55,770 nucleotides of DNA from Photobacterium angustum (lineage in GTDB: Bacteria > Pseudomonadota > Gammaproteobacteria > Enterobacterales > Vibrionaceae). The stretch is taken from the NCBI RefSeq assembly GCF_003026365.1, contig NZ_PYOM01000028.1:1-55770 (forward strand), given 5' to 3'. Positions 45,382-55,480 of the stretch are shown in pieces; the first letter of the stretch is position 1, and the number at the start of each line of letters is the position of its first letter. A model generated the notes under the pieces. That model was given only the letters and a program-made list of their open reading frames with translations, was not told the DNA's origin and did no database searches. A program made the translations under genes and the position numbers.

Positions 45382-46557
45382 ATGGCATCAATAAACACTC
45401 GTAATGGTAAATTAGTTGTTGATTTTAGATATCGAGGCCAGCGCTGCCGAGAGCAAACCCAGTTAGCGGATACCCCACACAATAGAAAGCGACTTACTTT
45501 ACTCGCTAACAAAATAGAAGCTGAGATCACTCTTGGTTGTTTTGAGTATCAAAAGTATTTTTCTCAAAGTAAGTTGTGCGAAAAATTTAGAGCAATGGAG
45601 CATCGAGAGAGAGCATCCTCTCAATATCATAACGCACCGTATAGTCCTAGCTTGGCTGAGTTTGCTGATATTTGGTTAGCTGAAAAAAAGATTGAATGGT
45701 CAAAGGGGCATTATATTGATGTCTCTGGCGTTATTGAAAAATACTTACTCCCCGCCTTTGGTAATCAAAAGATTAGCTCTATCACCAAACAGAAGATTCT
45801 GCAGTTTCGCTCTATTTTATCTCAAGTTCCAGGACGAAAAGGGGAATACCTAAGCTCTTCAAGAATCAATCACATTATGACGCCATTGCGTCAGCTATTG
45901 AATGAAGCAGCAGATAGGTATGACTTTAATTCACCATGGAAAAATATTAAGGCGTTAAAAGTTGGTCGGACGGTCATTGATCCTTTTCATCTTGATGAAG
46001 TTGAGAGCTTTTTAAATGCCGTTCCTGATACTTATAAAGCTTACTATATTACCCGTTTTTTTACGGGGATGAGAACTGGGGAAGTTGATGGATTACATTG
46101 GAAAGATATCGATTTCGTAAATAAAACGATTAAAGTAAAACAAGCACTTTCTCGTAATGAACTAAAAGAGCTGAAGACTGAAAGCTCATATCGAGATATT
46201 GATTTAATTGATCGTGTTGTTGATGTTTTACAAGAGCATAAGAGGAGTAAACACACAACTTCTACTTTTGTATTTGTAAACAGCAAAGGCAAACCATTTT
46301 GTTATCCTGTTGTGTCTCGAACTATTTGGTATCCCACGCTTGATGCTGCAGGTCTTCGTCACCGTAATCCTTATCAAACCAGACACACTTATGCGACGTT
46401 ATTACTTGCATCAGGCGAATCTCCAGAGTGGATAGCAAAGCAGATGGGGCACAGTACAACTACCATGTTATTTCGTGTTTATTCTCGCTTTGTGCCCAAC
46501 CTTACACGCCGTGATGGTAGTGCTTTTGAACAATTTATCAATAATGGGGGACGTTAG
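45382..46557 (+). CDS. Tyrosine-recombinase integrase of the tRNA-Asn island
   Basis: 391 residues. N-terminal arm-binding domain (SINTRNGKLVVDFRYRGQRC, DUF3596-like), a SAM-like core-binding domain, and a catalytic domain with Arg in FTGMRTGEVDGL, HxxR-type QTRHTYATLL, GHSTTTM and the Tyr nucleophile in RVYSRFV. All catalytic residues look present. It would integrate the island at the adjacent tRNA-Asn. One base separates it from the next gene. Confidence 0.92.
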   Translation: MASINTRNGKLVVDFRYRGQRCREQTQLADTPHNRKRLTLLANKIEAEITLGCFEYQKYFSQSKLCEKFRAMEHRERASSQYHNAPYSPSLAEFADIWLAEKKIEWSKGHYIDVSGVIEKYLLPAFGNQKISSITKQKILQFRSILSQVPGRKGEYLSSSRINHIMTPLRQLLNEAADRYDFNSPWKNIKALKVGRTVIDPFHLDEVESFLNAVPDTYKAYYITRFFTGMRTGEVDGLHWKDIDFVNKTIKVKQALSRNELKELKTESSYRDIDLIDRVVDVLQEHKRSKHTTSTFVFVNSKGKPFCYPVVSRTIWYPTLDAAGLRHRNPYQTRHTYATLLLASGESPEWIAKQMGHSTTTMLFRVYSRFVPNLTRRDGSAFEQFINNGGR

Positions 46558-46558
46558 T

Positions 46559-46882
46559 ATGAAAATCTCATCTTTAACCGTTCATTGTGCGAGTTTATGT
46601 TTAGATGTTGTTAATGGAGATAGTTTTGAAAAACTGACTATTGCGGATATTCAGAGCTGGCAAGACGAGCTGTATTCGTACATTGAAAATCGAGTAGCAC
46701 TTTTAAAGCTCAGTAATGAAACACAACACTTGTTTATTACTTCTGTACGTGATGAAGTGTTAATGATTTTAATGCTATGTAAAGATAATTTATTTGCGAG
46801 AGAGCCGTATTGGATTATTGAAAAGATGCAGCGGAAAATAACATTAAGTACTCATCTTTATATTAATAACGGCGATCTTTGA
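46559..46882 (+). CDS. Hypothetical protein coupled to the integrase
   Basis: 107 residues from ATG 46559, one base after the integrase stop, with GGGGG about 10 bases upstream. Helical, acidic in the centre, two Cys near the N-terminus. No family recognised. Its place suggests it is transcribed with the integrase. Confidence 0.5.
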   Translation: MKISSLTVHCASLCLDVVNGDSFEKLTIADIQSWQDELYSYIENRVALLKLSNETQHLFITSVRDEVLMILMLCKDNLFAREPYWIIEKMQRKITLSTHLYINNGDL

Positions 46883-47409
46883 CCCTCCTTACATAGTGCG
46901 TAATAACGTTAGTTGTAGTGTGCGCACAGCCTTTTCCTATCTTTATCATGGTGTGCGCCCATGGATAAATATCTCATCATATTGAAAAGTAATACGAACA
47001 TTTAATCGAAAAAATATATCTGTTTAAAATGTGGATTTATAATTAACGTATTAGAGGTTTACTTTAAATATTTTAAAGTTAAAAATTAAATAAAAATGGA
47101 ATATGATTTTGAAATTCACTTGGTTTCCTTATATTAGTATTAATAATTCTTTTTAGACGATAATTGATATTAATTGAGCGAATTTTTATAGATAAGGTTA
47201 ATTAAGTCGCAATTTTTAATGAAACCAATGAATATGTAATTTTTTTTTACAAACATAACTATGACTAACCTGATGTTTTTACATTTTTTTTAGTGAAAAA
47301 ACCTTATTAAAAGAGTAGATTAACTTCAGTTATATGCATTTGATTTATCATTAAGGTATTTAAAAGTTTTATTTATCTTGATGAATTTATACCTTAAGGC
47401 TTGTATTAA
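46883..47409. other. AT-rich promoter region of dptF
   Basis: 527 bases, very AT-rich with T-runs. No gene or strong hairpin seen. It separates the integrase module from the cargo and probably holds the dptF promoter. Confidence 0.5.
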
Positions 47410-49008
47410 ATGACGTTAATTGAAGTATTATCTATTCTATCGAAGTCGTCCCCCTATGCAGTGAGTACTGAAAGAGAACAAAACCAAGATCTTTTTGCTG
47501 GATATAAAAGTCATATATACATTAAAACCGACATAGAGGCGGACTTTAAAAAGGCTCTTCTCTCGGCCAAACCGAATCAAATCATTTTCCTTTGTGGAAG
47601 TAGTGGCGACGGTAAGTCTGAGATATTGACGCAATACAGTAAAAAGCACAAAGCGACGCATGATTTTCATCTTGATGCAACGCACAGCTTCAATCCAACT
47701 CAGACTGCCATTCAAGCGTTAGACAACCGCTTCTCCGAGTTTAAACAAAGTGATAAACCACTCGTTGTTGGTATTAATGTGGGTATGCTTGGTAACTACG
47801 CAGAAGAAGGCTCAGAAGAGCATGGCGATATCAAGAAAGTTGTCAGGGATTATCTCTCTCGTAAACGCTCTGCAATCCCAGAGCACTATGTATTCTTGAA
47901 TTTTGAAGACTATCCGAAGTTCACGCTTAATGCGGAAAGCAGTGCTTCTGACTTTGCTGATCAGTTCCTGAAAAAGCTGACTGCTCAGACATTAGAGAAT
48001 CCGTTCTATGCATTGTACGACAGAGAGCTAAAGTCTCAGGGACATACACAACTAACGACAAATTTTGCATTGTTGAGTCGTCCAGCTGTTCAGAAGTCGT
48101 TGATCGATTTACTGCTGAAAGCTCGTCTAATTAAAGACCAATTTCTGACGGCTCGTGCCTTACTTGACTTTATTTTCCAGCTTCTAGCGGCCGATGGTTA
48201 CTTGTTTGATAACTTGTTTGCGGGCAGTGATAACGAGCTGTTATCTCGTATTCAGAGCTTTGATCCTAGTAACTTGCATACCCGTACAGTCGATGAGTTT
48301 GTGCTTCAGCATAGCTTAGGCATTGAACACGAAGACTTTTCGGCATTTAAAGCCAAGATCAACACACTGGGCATTTTTGAGGTCACTGAAGCTACATCAT
48401 TCCTTCGCCTTTTCTATGTGCTCAATGGAGATGATGAACTCTGTAATGAGTTTGTTTCAAATATCCAAAACGAGTTTACGAACAATTTGGTAGAAGCTTA
48501 TGCATCGGCTTGGATTCTTCACAGAGATTTCGATGGCTCTGGAAAAATGCGAAAAGCACTCAGCAGCTTCTACAAGGAAACACTGATTGCCGCACTCCAT
48601 CGTTACTGTAACCGCCATGCCCCAACACTTGATAAAGACGAGTATTTGGTCTCAGAGCTCAACGGCTACAAAACGTCAGTGTCTCTTGAAATCAAAGCAG
48701 ATTTATCAGAAATACAAAATAACGCCTTAGAAAAAATTAGTACATTCAACGCTTACTTAAAAATTGATGAACAATCGCTTAAGCCAATGCCAATTAGCGT
48801 TAAGTTGCTAGAGCTTTTGGTGAAGATCGGGCAGGGATATCGCCCCAACAAGCATGACAAAAATGCTGTTCTCTTACTTGATGAAGCATTGGAGCAGATG
48901 CTGGCCGTCGCGAATCAAAAAGACACCTTATTTATCCTTAAAGGCGACAAACGCTACAAAGTTGTAAAAGAAGAAAGTGACTATTTCGAAGTGAGTGGGA
49001 TGCACTAA
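47410..49008 (+). CDS. dptF: DNA phosphorothioation-dependent restriction protein DptF
   Basis: 532 residues. Walker A GSSGDGKS at 63-70 near the N-terminus, then LDATHSFNPTQTAIQAL, DptF-family features. Part of the DptFGH (DndFGH) complex that restricts DNA lacking phosphorothioate marks. Its TAA overlaps the dptG ATG by one base. Base composition is clearly less AT-rich than the flanking intergenic DNA. The length is close to known DptF proteins. Confidence 0.8.
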   Translation: MTLIEVLSILSKSSPYAVSTEREQNQDLFAGYKSHIYIKTDIEADFKKALLSAKPNQIIFLCGSSGDGKSEILTQYSKKHKATHDFHLDATHSFNPTQTAIQALDNRFSEFKQSDKPLVVGINVGMLGNYAEEGSEEHGDIKKVVRDYLSRKRSAIPEHYVFLNFEDYPKFTLNAESSASDFADQFLKKLTAQTLENPFYALYDRELKSQGHTQLTTNFALLSRPAVQKSLIDLLLKARLIKDQFLTARALLDFIFQLLAADGYLFDNLFAGSDNELLSRIQSFDPSNLHTRTVDEFVLQHSLGIEHEDFSAFKAKINTLGIFEVTEATSFLRLFYVLNGDDELCNEFVSNIQNEFTNNLVEAYASAWILHRDFDGSGKMRKALSSFYKETLIAALHRYCNRHAPTLDKDEYLVSELNGYKTSVSLEIKADLSEIQNNALEKISTFNAYLKIDEQSLKPMPISVKLLELLVKIGQGYRPNKHDKNAVLLLDEALEQMLAVANQKDTLFILKGDKRYKVVKEESDYFEVSGMH

Positions 49009-50357
49009 TGACAACAGATAACTTCGCATTACCTATAAAAGCCGGGTTGCCGCAAACGGCTGTTGATAAGTTTCAAAACAAGAACACTCTTAACAGTTAT
49101 ATTCCTATTCGTACCAAGGGCAATGACTTTGACTGGTCATCAGTGGTTGGCCTAGTGCTGCGTGGCTTACTTCGTAAAAAAATCGAAAAGTATAACTACC
49201 AAGATTTTACCGCGGATTGTAAAGCCAACGTACAAAACAAGTTGGGCGAAGAAGATTTTTGGGATGTACTCGAAGACATGTACTTCACTAATCAAGATAT
49301 CTTCTCAGTGAGCCCTGAGTTTCTATTGTTCAAGAGCCAGAAAAGCGAATGCAAAGCTGGTGATTTGCGCGTAGCGTCTCTTTTTATCAACCTATTGAAC
49401 GGACGCCAGATTGAGCAGTTTGATGCCAATTTGAACTTCATTGAACAAGAACTTTTAGAAACGCTGCGTTCAAAAACCAAGCCGGACACAGACAAATCGC
49501 TGCGTGCTACTGAAGCACCGTATTTGCCTTACATGACTGAGGCGTTTAAACGAGACCTTGAATTTCTGACCACGTACCCGAAATACCTGCTGGATGAGTT
49601 CGAGCAATTTCTAGCATTTTATGGTTTTGCTTATACTGCTCAGCTGAGCTTATCGCTGTCGGATTGGAAGACGGGCGAAGCCCCAACCGCGAAGCCGCTC
49701 TACTTCATCATGGATCATGAACGAGCTAGCAGCGAACGTATTCATATCCAAAAGCACGGCTATAAGCTTTTTAGCGAATCGTCTTTCAAGTTGTTTCCTT
49801 TTCTTTCTATGTTGGAGAATCTTCAACCCAACCCAGAGGAATTAAAAAAGCCGTTGTGGCAATTAGCGAGAGATATCGAAAGCTCCAGTAGAGAAGATCT
49901 GGCAGAGCAAATTAAAAATTATGCGCTGATGTTCAGAGTCAATCGCAAGTTGGACACCGCTCTGCCTGATAATGCAACCACAGCCATTGAATGGCTGGAA
50001 TATGTACTGAAGCTCGCTGAAGAGCAGTTCAGAGACCCTAAAACCGACCGCCCAGCCATCATTAAAAAGTACATGACAGAGGTCGAGAAAAATATGGCGA
50101 CAGATTTTGTTCAGGTTCGTGGTCGCTCTGGTCGGGTGCTGGTACTCACTCAGGACCACATTATTTTGCTGACTAACCTAGTGGTGGGTAATGAAGAGAA
50201 ACTTCGCTTTCATGAGCTAATAATCGGCTTTCAGGAAAGGGGTATTTTTGTTGATAAGCAAACAGAGCAAGAGCTTATCAAGTTCTATGAGCGAATTGGT
50301 AACGTTGAACGTATGAGTGATAGTGGAGATGCAGTGTATGTGCGCAAAACAATTTGA
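49008..50357 (+). CDS. dptG: DNA phosphorothioation-dependent restriction protein DptG
   Basis: 449 residues, overlapping dptF by one base and dptH by 20. Contains an acidic helical body and no nuclease or ATPase motif I can see. Assigned by position between DptF and DptH and by size, both matching the family. Confidence 0.75.
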   Translation: MTTDNFALPIKAGLPQTAVDKFQNKNTLNSYIPIRTKGNDFDWSSVVGLVLRGLLRKKIEKYNYQDFTADCKANVQNKLGEEDFWDVLEDMYFTNQDIFSVSPEFLLFKSQKSECKAGDLRVASLFINLLNGRQIEQFDANLNFIEQELLETLRSKTKPDTDKSLRATEAPYLPYMTEAFKRDLEFLTTYPKYLLDEFEQFLAFYGFAYTAQLSLSLSDWKTGEAPTAKPLYFIMDHERASSERIHIQKHGYKLFSESSFKLFPFLSMLENLQPNPEELKKPLWQLARDIESSSREDLAEQIKNYALMFRVNRKLDTALPDNATTAIEWLEYVLKLAEEQFRDPKTDRPAIIKKYMTEVEKNMATDFVQVRGRSGRVLVLTQDHIILLTNLVVGNEEKLRFHELIIGFQERGIFVDKQTEQELIKFYERIGNVERMSDSGDAVYVRKTI

Positions 50358-53300
50358 ATCGTTTCTGGTTGAGCAGTTTTTACTGCACGCGAAAGGAAAC
50401 ATCCGCGTAGGCTATCGCTACCAGTTCAATTCTCCCGATCATGGCAATAGCCAGCGCTTGTTTGATGCGTTAGTGGCGCGCAAAGAGGGTGAGATCCAAG
50501 CTCGCAATGATGTGATGCTGAACTATTTGAGCGTAGAAGACTGCAAAGTGGTACCAGTGCTTCATTGTGAGGAAGATGGAGAAACTGGGTTTACTGAAAA
50601 CTACATTTCTCACTTGCGTGATGAAATTGCAAGCCAAGAAGGCCCGTTGAAGGGCTGTGCGCTGGTGGTGATTCATAACAGTCGTCTCGATACCCTTATC
50701 AACTCAGCGGAAGATCTAGGCCAGCCCGGTCAGGTATGGAGTCCAGAGAAAATCAAAGTCTCACTTAGCGGTTTTATTGAGCAAACCGATAAGTCTCGAG
50801 ATGTTTCGCTTTGCCTTTTGGATGACCAGTTTGACGCGATTTTGGAAGATGGTGCCACCATGTTTGGTTTTGAGTCGCTATACAAGGCGGTTGAAGATGG
50901 CGAGCTGTGTTTCAGTGAGCTAGGCATGTTCGATGATCCTTTTGTCGCAGAGTTATCTGGGAATAAAAAGCAGATCAAACAGCGCTTGGAAGAAAACCGC
51001 GCGCTTTACCAAGAGCTGTCGTTTGAAGTAGAGCATTTTGGTCAACAACTCGAAGAAAGGCTTAAAGGCTTCAGCACCAAATTTATCAAAGAGCATTTTT
51101 CTGATGACGGTTGGAAAGATGTGGAGTTTGAAACCTACCGAGAAGAAATCAAAAAGAACAAAATTCAGTACCTAAAGCATGAAGGTGAAGAAGAGCTCAA
51201 CGGTGCAGAGGTGATTGGTCGCTATCCCAAAGAAACCAAAGCAGGGCTTCGAGACCGTCACCTGATTATTGAGTTAGAGAAAGACCAAAGCGAGTTTGAA
51301 CTTAAATTGAGTTTCTCTGGCACGAGTGATCTAAGCAAAGCACAATTTAAGGTCACTCCGGCAAATACCTTTGGCAAGCAGGAAGTGATCACCACGCGTC
51401 TTACCAACAAAGGTGCAAACGCAACACTTGCTGCCAGCTATGCCAATGAGCCCTTGTTTTTTAACCTTGCGTTGAAACGAGATAATAGTTCCGAAAACCA
51501 TAACTTTCGTTGCTTAGTAGTTCGAAAGGGCGAGTTTTCTCTCGGTGAATTAAAAAAAATCTTCGTCGTTGAACCTACGAAAAAGCGTCTTACCTTGAAG
51601 ACGGAAGACAACCGTCTCGTGATTAACCCTTCTCTTTCTGATGTGCGCAGCCTAGACGATGTTGGCGAAGTGGTGGATCGCGCTGAGATTGGCGTAGTTG
51701 ATTTTGAATCTCTGGCCAATGAGTCAGAAGATATTGGCTTTGTGGTGAAATCTGGTGATAACTCACTGGTATTTCGCGTTGAAGGTGATCAAGTAGAAAG
51801 CAGCATGTCTTTTCCGTTGCTGCTCAATCAATCACGCTTTCACAAGCTTTTTGATGAAGAAGTCTACGGTGAACTTTACCCAAGCAAAGATGTTGTAGCT
51901 ATTGATAATAGCGAATTCCGAGTGATGGAACCGCGTATCAGCTTGCTTCGTTGGGAAGAGCGTTTCGTGCAGCAGAAGTTGGTTTACTTCGCGGAAAGCA
52001 ACAGCATGGCACTGGAGCAGCTAAGGGCGATTGATGACGGCCTTCATACTGCTTATCAGGCGTTATTTGACTACCTAGCTTCACGCCGAACTACGATTTC
52101 TTTGGTTTCTTGGGGAACACAATTTGCTTCGCTGGCAAAAGCAACCGTTGATGCGTTTTTATCCTACTTTGAGGCGATTCCAACCGGTGGCATGCTGACC
52201 AAAGAACAAAAGCTGGTGATGCAAATCGGTGTGGTTCGCGAGAATGGCGAAGAATACTACTCGCCATTCCACCCACTCGTACTGGCTTACTATCTGAACC
52301 TTTGCAATGAAATGCAAAAAGACGACAGTTTTGCTGACTTGCCAACAGTCACACTTAATCGCTTAGGGCCGAGCGGTTTGCTTCCTTATGTTTATCACCC
52401 AAAACATGAATTTGCTTACAACCAGCAAGTCACTGAAAATGGATTCTGGGTTAAAAGCGTTCCGCATCAGAAAAGCTGTCTGAAGTTCGTTCGCAAGCTG
52501 GTTAAAGAGAAGATCAATGAGTTCCAAAAAGCTTTTAGCCACTTGTTCACTGGCTCAGAAAAGAGTGTGCTGGTGAATGCAGTCAATCAAGACAAAGCAG
52601 AAGAGTTATTCCTTGGTTTGGTTGACTATGTAAAAGACAATCTGGACAAAGCTGCATCGATTCACGTCAATCTTTACGATGATGCATTGGTGTTCAATGC
52701 TTTTGATACATTTGCAGAAATGTCCAACTACGAAGATTTGAAAGCGTGGTTGGAGTTAGATCGCGGAAAAGTGCGCGAAAATGCCGATACCATCATCGAT
52801 ATCCTTCGTACTCGACTGACTTACAGCAAATTTACCAATGCCCATAGCGAGCGTGAAGGGCAAGCTTACTCGCATCTGTCATTCTTCAGAAACAATGACA
52901 ATGTGAAGCTGACGACCTTGAGCGTTGATGATATGCCAAGTGGTATCGCGTGTGACGGTCTGTTAACCGGCGACGCATCTAAGAGCGATGAAGGTTCGTA
53001 CTTTACCGCGTTTGGTCTGCAGAATGTGCAATACGATAGGTTGCCTCATTTAAAAATGGCGAAATATGTTGGCTCGCTGATGGAGCCCGCACTGAAACCT
53101 AGCACGCAATACACAGGCGCCAATGCGCCGGCCCTTGCGGTGAGTGAAGACTTTAAATCACTGCTTGAGCGCTCATATGACAGCTCTATTTGGACCACCA
53201 TCATCGACCCTAAAGTGACGCTGGACTTTTTCCATGCCAATCAAGATGTAGTACTTATTCATTACTCCGATCAGTACACCAGCTCAGCCAGTTACGATGC

Positions 53301-55413
53301 CATTACCGTAACGGCACAGCGTGGATTGTTCGAACGCGTGGTTGCACAAAGTGGTGGAGGGCAAATCAATGAGTTCAACGCCTTTAATGGTGATTGGCTG
53401 CTGAAGATGATGACCTGCAACGACACCATCCGCAAAGAGCGCACAGGCATTATTGGTGCCTATAAGTTTGTGACGTGTCTTGTGCATAAATCCGATATCA
53501 CCTGGGTGCCACTGTCTGTCGGTGAGATGATCCGTGTGTCTGGAAACATTGGCCTGAAAATGACCGACAGTGATTTTTCACGCAATGTTCAGGGCTACAA
53601 GAAAGGCGCGATTTCTGATGATGTACTGCTGGTGGGCTTTAAAGAAGATAACTTGTACCTGCTGCCTGTCGAAGTGAAGGCTGGCTCCACACCTGATTAC
53701 AAAAAAGCTATACAGCAAGCCAACGAGCTTCGTCGCTACCTCACAGAGCTACTAAGTGACTCAACACTCGCAGCGAAGATTTATCGTGGTTTGTTCATCC
53801 GTCAGGTGTTGATGCAAATCGACAAATATCGTCTCTACAACGTATTTAGCAGTGACTACTTTGAGTCTTTCCTTGCAGAGAAAGAAGATTGGCTGCGAGG
53901 CAGTTACAGCATTGCAGAGATCGAAAACTATCCAGCAGGAGTAGTCGTTAGCCACCTTGAGAGCGGAAGCTGTTTTGAGCCTGGCTATAACATGCAAGAA
54001 GGCGTATTGAAGGTAGACCTTCCGATGTCTTTGTTACCTTCACTGGTGCAAACTCCGCTTCAAGTGCTGATGAATGAAAAGGATATTGCTCAGATCTGCC
54101 ATGTGCCAAGCGAATATATGCTGATGGGAGAAACGCAAGCATCTATCCCAGCAAAATCCGAAACTTTGCCAGTATCACCAGCAGACGATAGCTCAGAAAG
54201 TCAAGACGAAGAGCTAGATGAACCTTCCATTGAGCTAGAGCCAGAGGTTAAGCCTGAACCAGCGCCTCAGAATCAAGTTAGCAGCAATAATCTTCATGTG
54301 CTTTTTGGGCACAATGCGACAACAAATGCGCCGTTAAATTGGGAACCAACCAACACCGCCAAGTTTATGAATACCAACACCGGTATCATAGGCACTATGG
54401 GTACGGGGAAAACCCAATTTACGAAATCAGTGATCACTCAGCTTTACTGCAATCAAGCAGACAACGTAAACAGTGTACCCATTGGCATGCTTATCTTCGA
54501 CTACAAGTCAGACTATGTGGACGACAAGTTTTTAGATGCCACCAATGCCAAAAAATACAAATTGTTTAAGCTGCCATACAACCCGCTGAGCTTGTATGGT
54601 GATACGCCAATGCTACCAATTCACACTGCGGCAGGGTTTTCTGAAACCATGTCCCGTGCATACGGGTTAGGTAAAAAGCAGCAGCTTCGCTTAGAGAATC
54701 TAATTCTGGAGTCTTACTCTGCGTCAGGTATCCATCCTGAGGACCCTTCGACGTGGAGCAGACCAGCACCAACGATTGAGGACGTTTGGGCTCTATTCCT
54801 CGAGCAAGAAAAGGTCGAAGAAGACTCACTCTACGCCGCGCTCTCTAAGCTTGCTCGCTTTAAAATCTTTGAGTCTGAGCCTGAGAAAATGACCAGCCTC
54901 TATGAGTTGGTGGATGGCATCACGGTGGTTGAGTTGGCAGGTTACCCGTCAGAAATTCAAAACCTGGTGGTGGCACTGACGTTGGATCTTTTCTACTCGC
55001 AAATGCAGAAGAAAGGAAAGCCAGAAGTAGTGGGTGATTTCCGTCAAATCACCAAGATGATTTTGGTGGACGAGGCGGATAACTTCATGTCTCAAAACTT
55101 CCCTAGTCTTCGCAAAATTCTCAAGGAAGGTCGCGAATACGGTGTGGGTGTGATTCTCTCAACACAGGACATTACGCATTTCCAAACTGGGGAAAACGAC
55201 TATTCAAGTTATGTGCTGACGTGGGTGATCCACCGCGTGGCAAAGATCCGCGCGCAAGAGCTCAAAGCCATGTTTGGCGTCAATGACAAAAATGAGCAGG
55301 AGAAGTTGATGGAAACCATCAACAAACTCGATAAGCATTACAGCTTATATATCGATGGAGCGAAGCAAATCCAGAAAATGCGGGATAAAGCATTCTGGGA
55401 GCTGTTGGCATAA
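50338..55413 (+). CDS. dptH: DNA phosphorothioation-dependent restriction protein DptH (HerA/FtsK-like ATPase)
   Basis: 1691 residues from ATG 50338, with GGAG upstream; a GTG at 50317 is the alternative. The long N-terminal part is of unknown fold. The C-terminal ~350 residues form a HerA/FtsK-like motor: Walker A GTMGTGKT from ~1352, the YKSDYVDDKF motif, and Walker B MILVDEAD with Asp1578. A Pro/Glu-rich linker (ELDEPSIELEPEVKPEPAPQ) separates the parts. It overlaps dptG, so the three genes form one unit. Confidence 0.82.
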   Translation: MCAKQFESFLVEQFLLHAKGNIRVGYRYQFNSPDHGNSQRLFDALVARKEGEIQARNDVMLNYLSVEDCKVVPVLHCEEDGETGFTENYISHLRDEIASQEGPLKGCALVVIHNSRLDTLINSAEDLGQPGQVWSPEKIKVSLSGFIEQTDKSRDVSLCLLDDQFDAILEDGATMFGFESLYKAVEDGELCFSELGMFDDPFVAELSGNKKQIKQRLEENRALYQELSFEVEHFGQQLEERLKGFSTKFIKEHFSDDGWKDVEFETYREEIKKNKIQYLKHEGEEELNGAEVIGRYPKETKAGLRDRHLIIELEKDQSEFELKLSFSGTSDLSKAQFKVTPANTFGKQEVITTRLTNKGANATLAASYANEPLFFNLALKRDNSSENHNFRCLVVRKGEFSLGELKKIFVVEPTKKRLTLKTEDNRLVINPSLSDVRSLDDVGEVVDRAEIGVVDFESLANESEDIGFVVKSGDNSLVFRVEGDQVESSMSFPLLLNQSRFHKLFDEEVYGELYPSKDVVAIDNSEFRVMEPRISLLRWEERFVQQKLVYFAESNSMALEQLRAIDDGLHTAYQALFDYLASRRTTISLVSWGTQFASLAKATVDAFLSYFEAIPTGGMLTKEQKLVMQIGVVRENGEEYYSPFHPLVLAYYLNLCNEMQKDDSFADLPTVTLNRLGPSGLLPYVYHPKHEFAYNQQVTENGFWVKSVPHQKSCLKFVRKLVKEKINEFQKAFSHLFTGSEKSVLVNAVNQDKAEELFLGLVDYVKDNLDKAASIHVNLYDDALVFNAFDTFAEMSNYEDLKAWLELDRGKVRENADTIIDILRTRLTYSKFTNAHSEREGQAYSHLSFFRNNDNVKLTTLSVDDMPSGIACDGLLTGDASKSDEGSYFTAFGLQNVQYDRLPHLKMAKYVGSLMEPALKPSTQYTGANAPALAVSEDFKSLLERSYDSSIWTTIIDPKVTLDFFHANQDVVLIHYSDQYTSSASYDAITVTAQRGLFERVVAQSGGGQINEFNAFNGDWLLKMMTCNDTIRKERTGIIGAYKFVTCLVHKSDITWVPLSVGEMIRVSGNIGLKMTDSDFSRNVQGYKKGAISDDVLLVGFKEDNLYLLPVEVKAGSTPDYKKAIQQANELRRYLTELLSDSTLAAKIYRGLFIRQVLMQIDKYRLYNVFSSDYFESFLAEKEDWLRGSYSIAEIENYPAGVVVSHLESGSCFEPGYNMQEGVLKVDLPMSLLPSLVQTPLQVLMNEKDIAQICHVPSEYMLMGETQASIPAKSETLPVSPADDSSESQDEELDEPSIELEPEVKPEPAPQNQVSSNNLHVLFGHNATTNAPLNWEPTNTAKFMNTNTGIIGTMGTGKTQFTKSVITQLYCNQADNVNSVPIGMLIFDYKSDYVDDKFLDATNAKKYKLFKLPYNPLSLYGDTPMLPIHTAAGFSETMSRAYGLGKKQQLRLENLILESYSASGIHPEDPSTWSRPAPTIEDVWALFLEQEKVEEDSLYAALSKLARFKIFESEPEKMTSLYELVDGITVVELAGYPSEIQNLVVALTLDLFYSQMQKKGKPEVVGDFRQITKMILVDEADNFMSQNFPSLRKILKEGREYGVGVILSTQDITHFQTGENDYSSYVLTWVIHRVAKIRAQELKAMFGVNDKNEQEKLMETINKLDKHYSLYIDGAKQIQKMRDKAFWELLA

Positions 55414-55420
55414 GCATAAA

Positions 55421-55446
55421 GAAAGGCAGTTTCGGCTGTCTTTTTT
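55421..55446 (+). terminator. Terminator of the dptFGH operon
   Basis: Stem AAAGGCAG / CTGTCTTT with a G-T wobble and TTTCGG loop, followed by a T-run. Confidence 0.75.
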
Positions 55447-55480
55447 CTATTTATAGAATAGTTTTTTGAGGTTGTTATCG

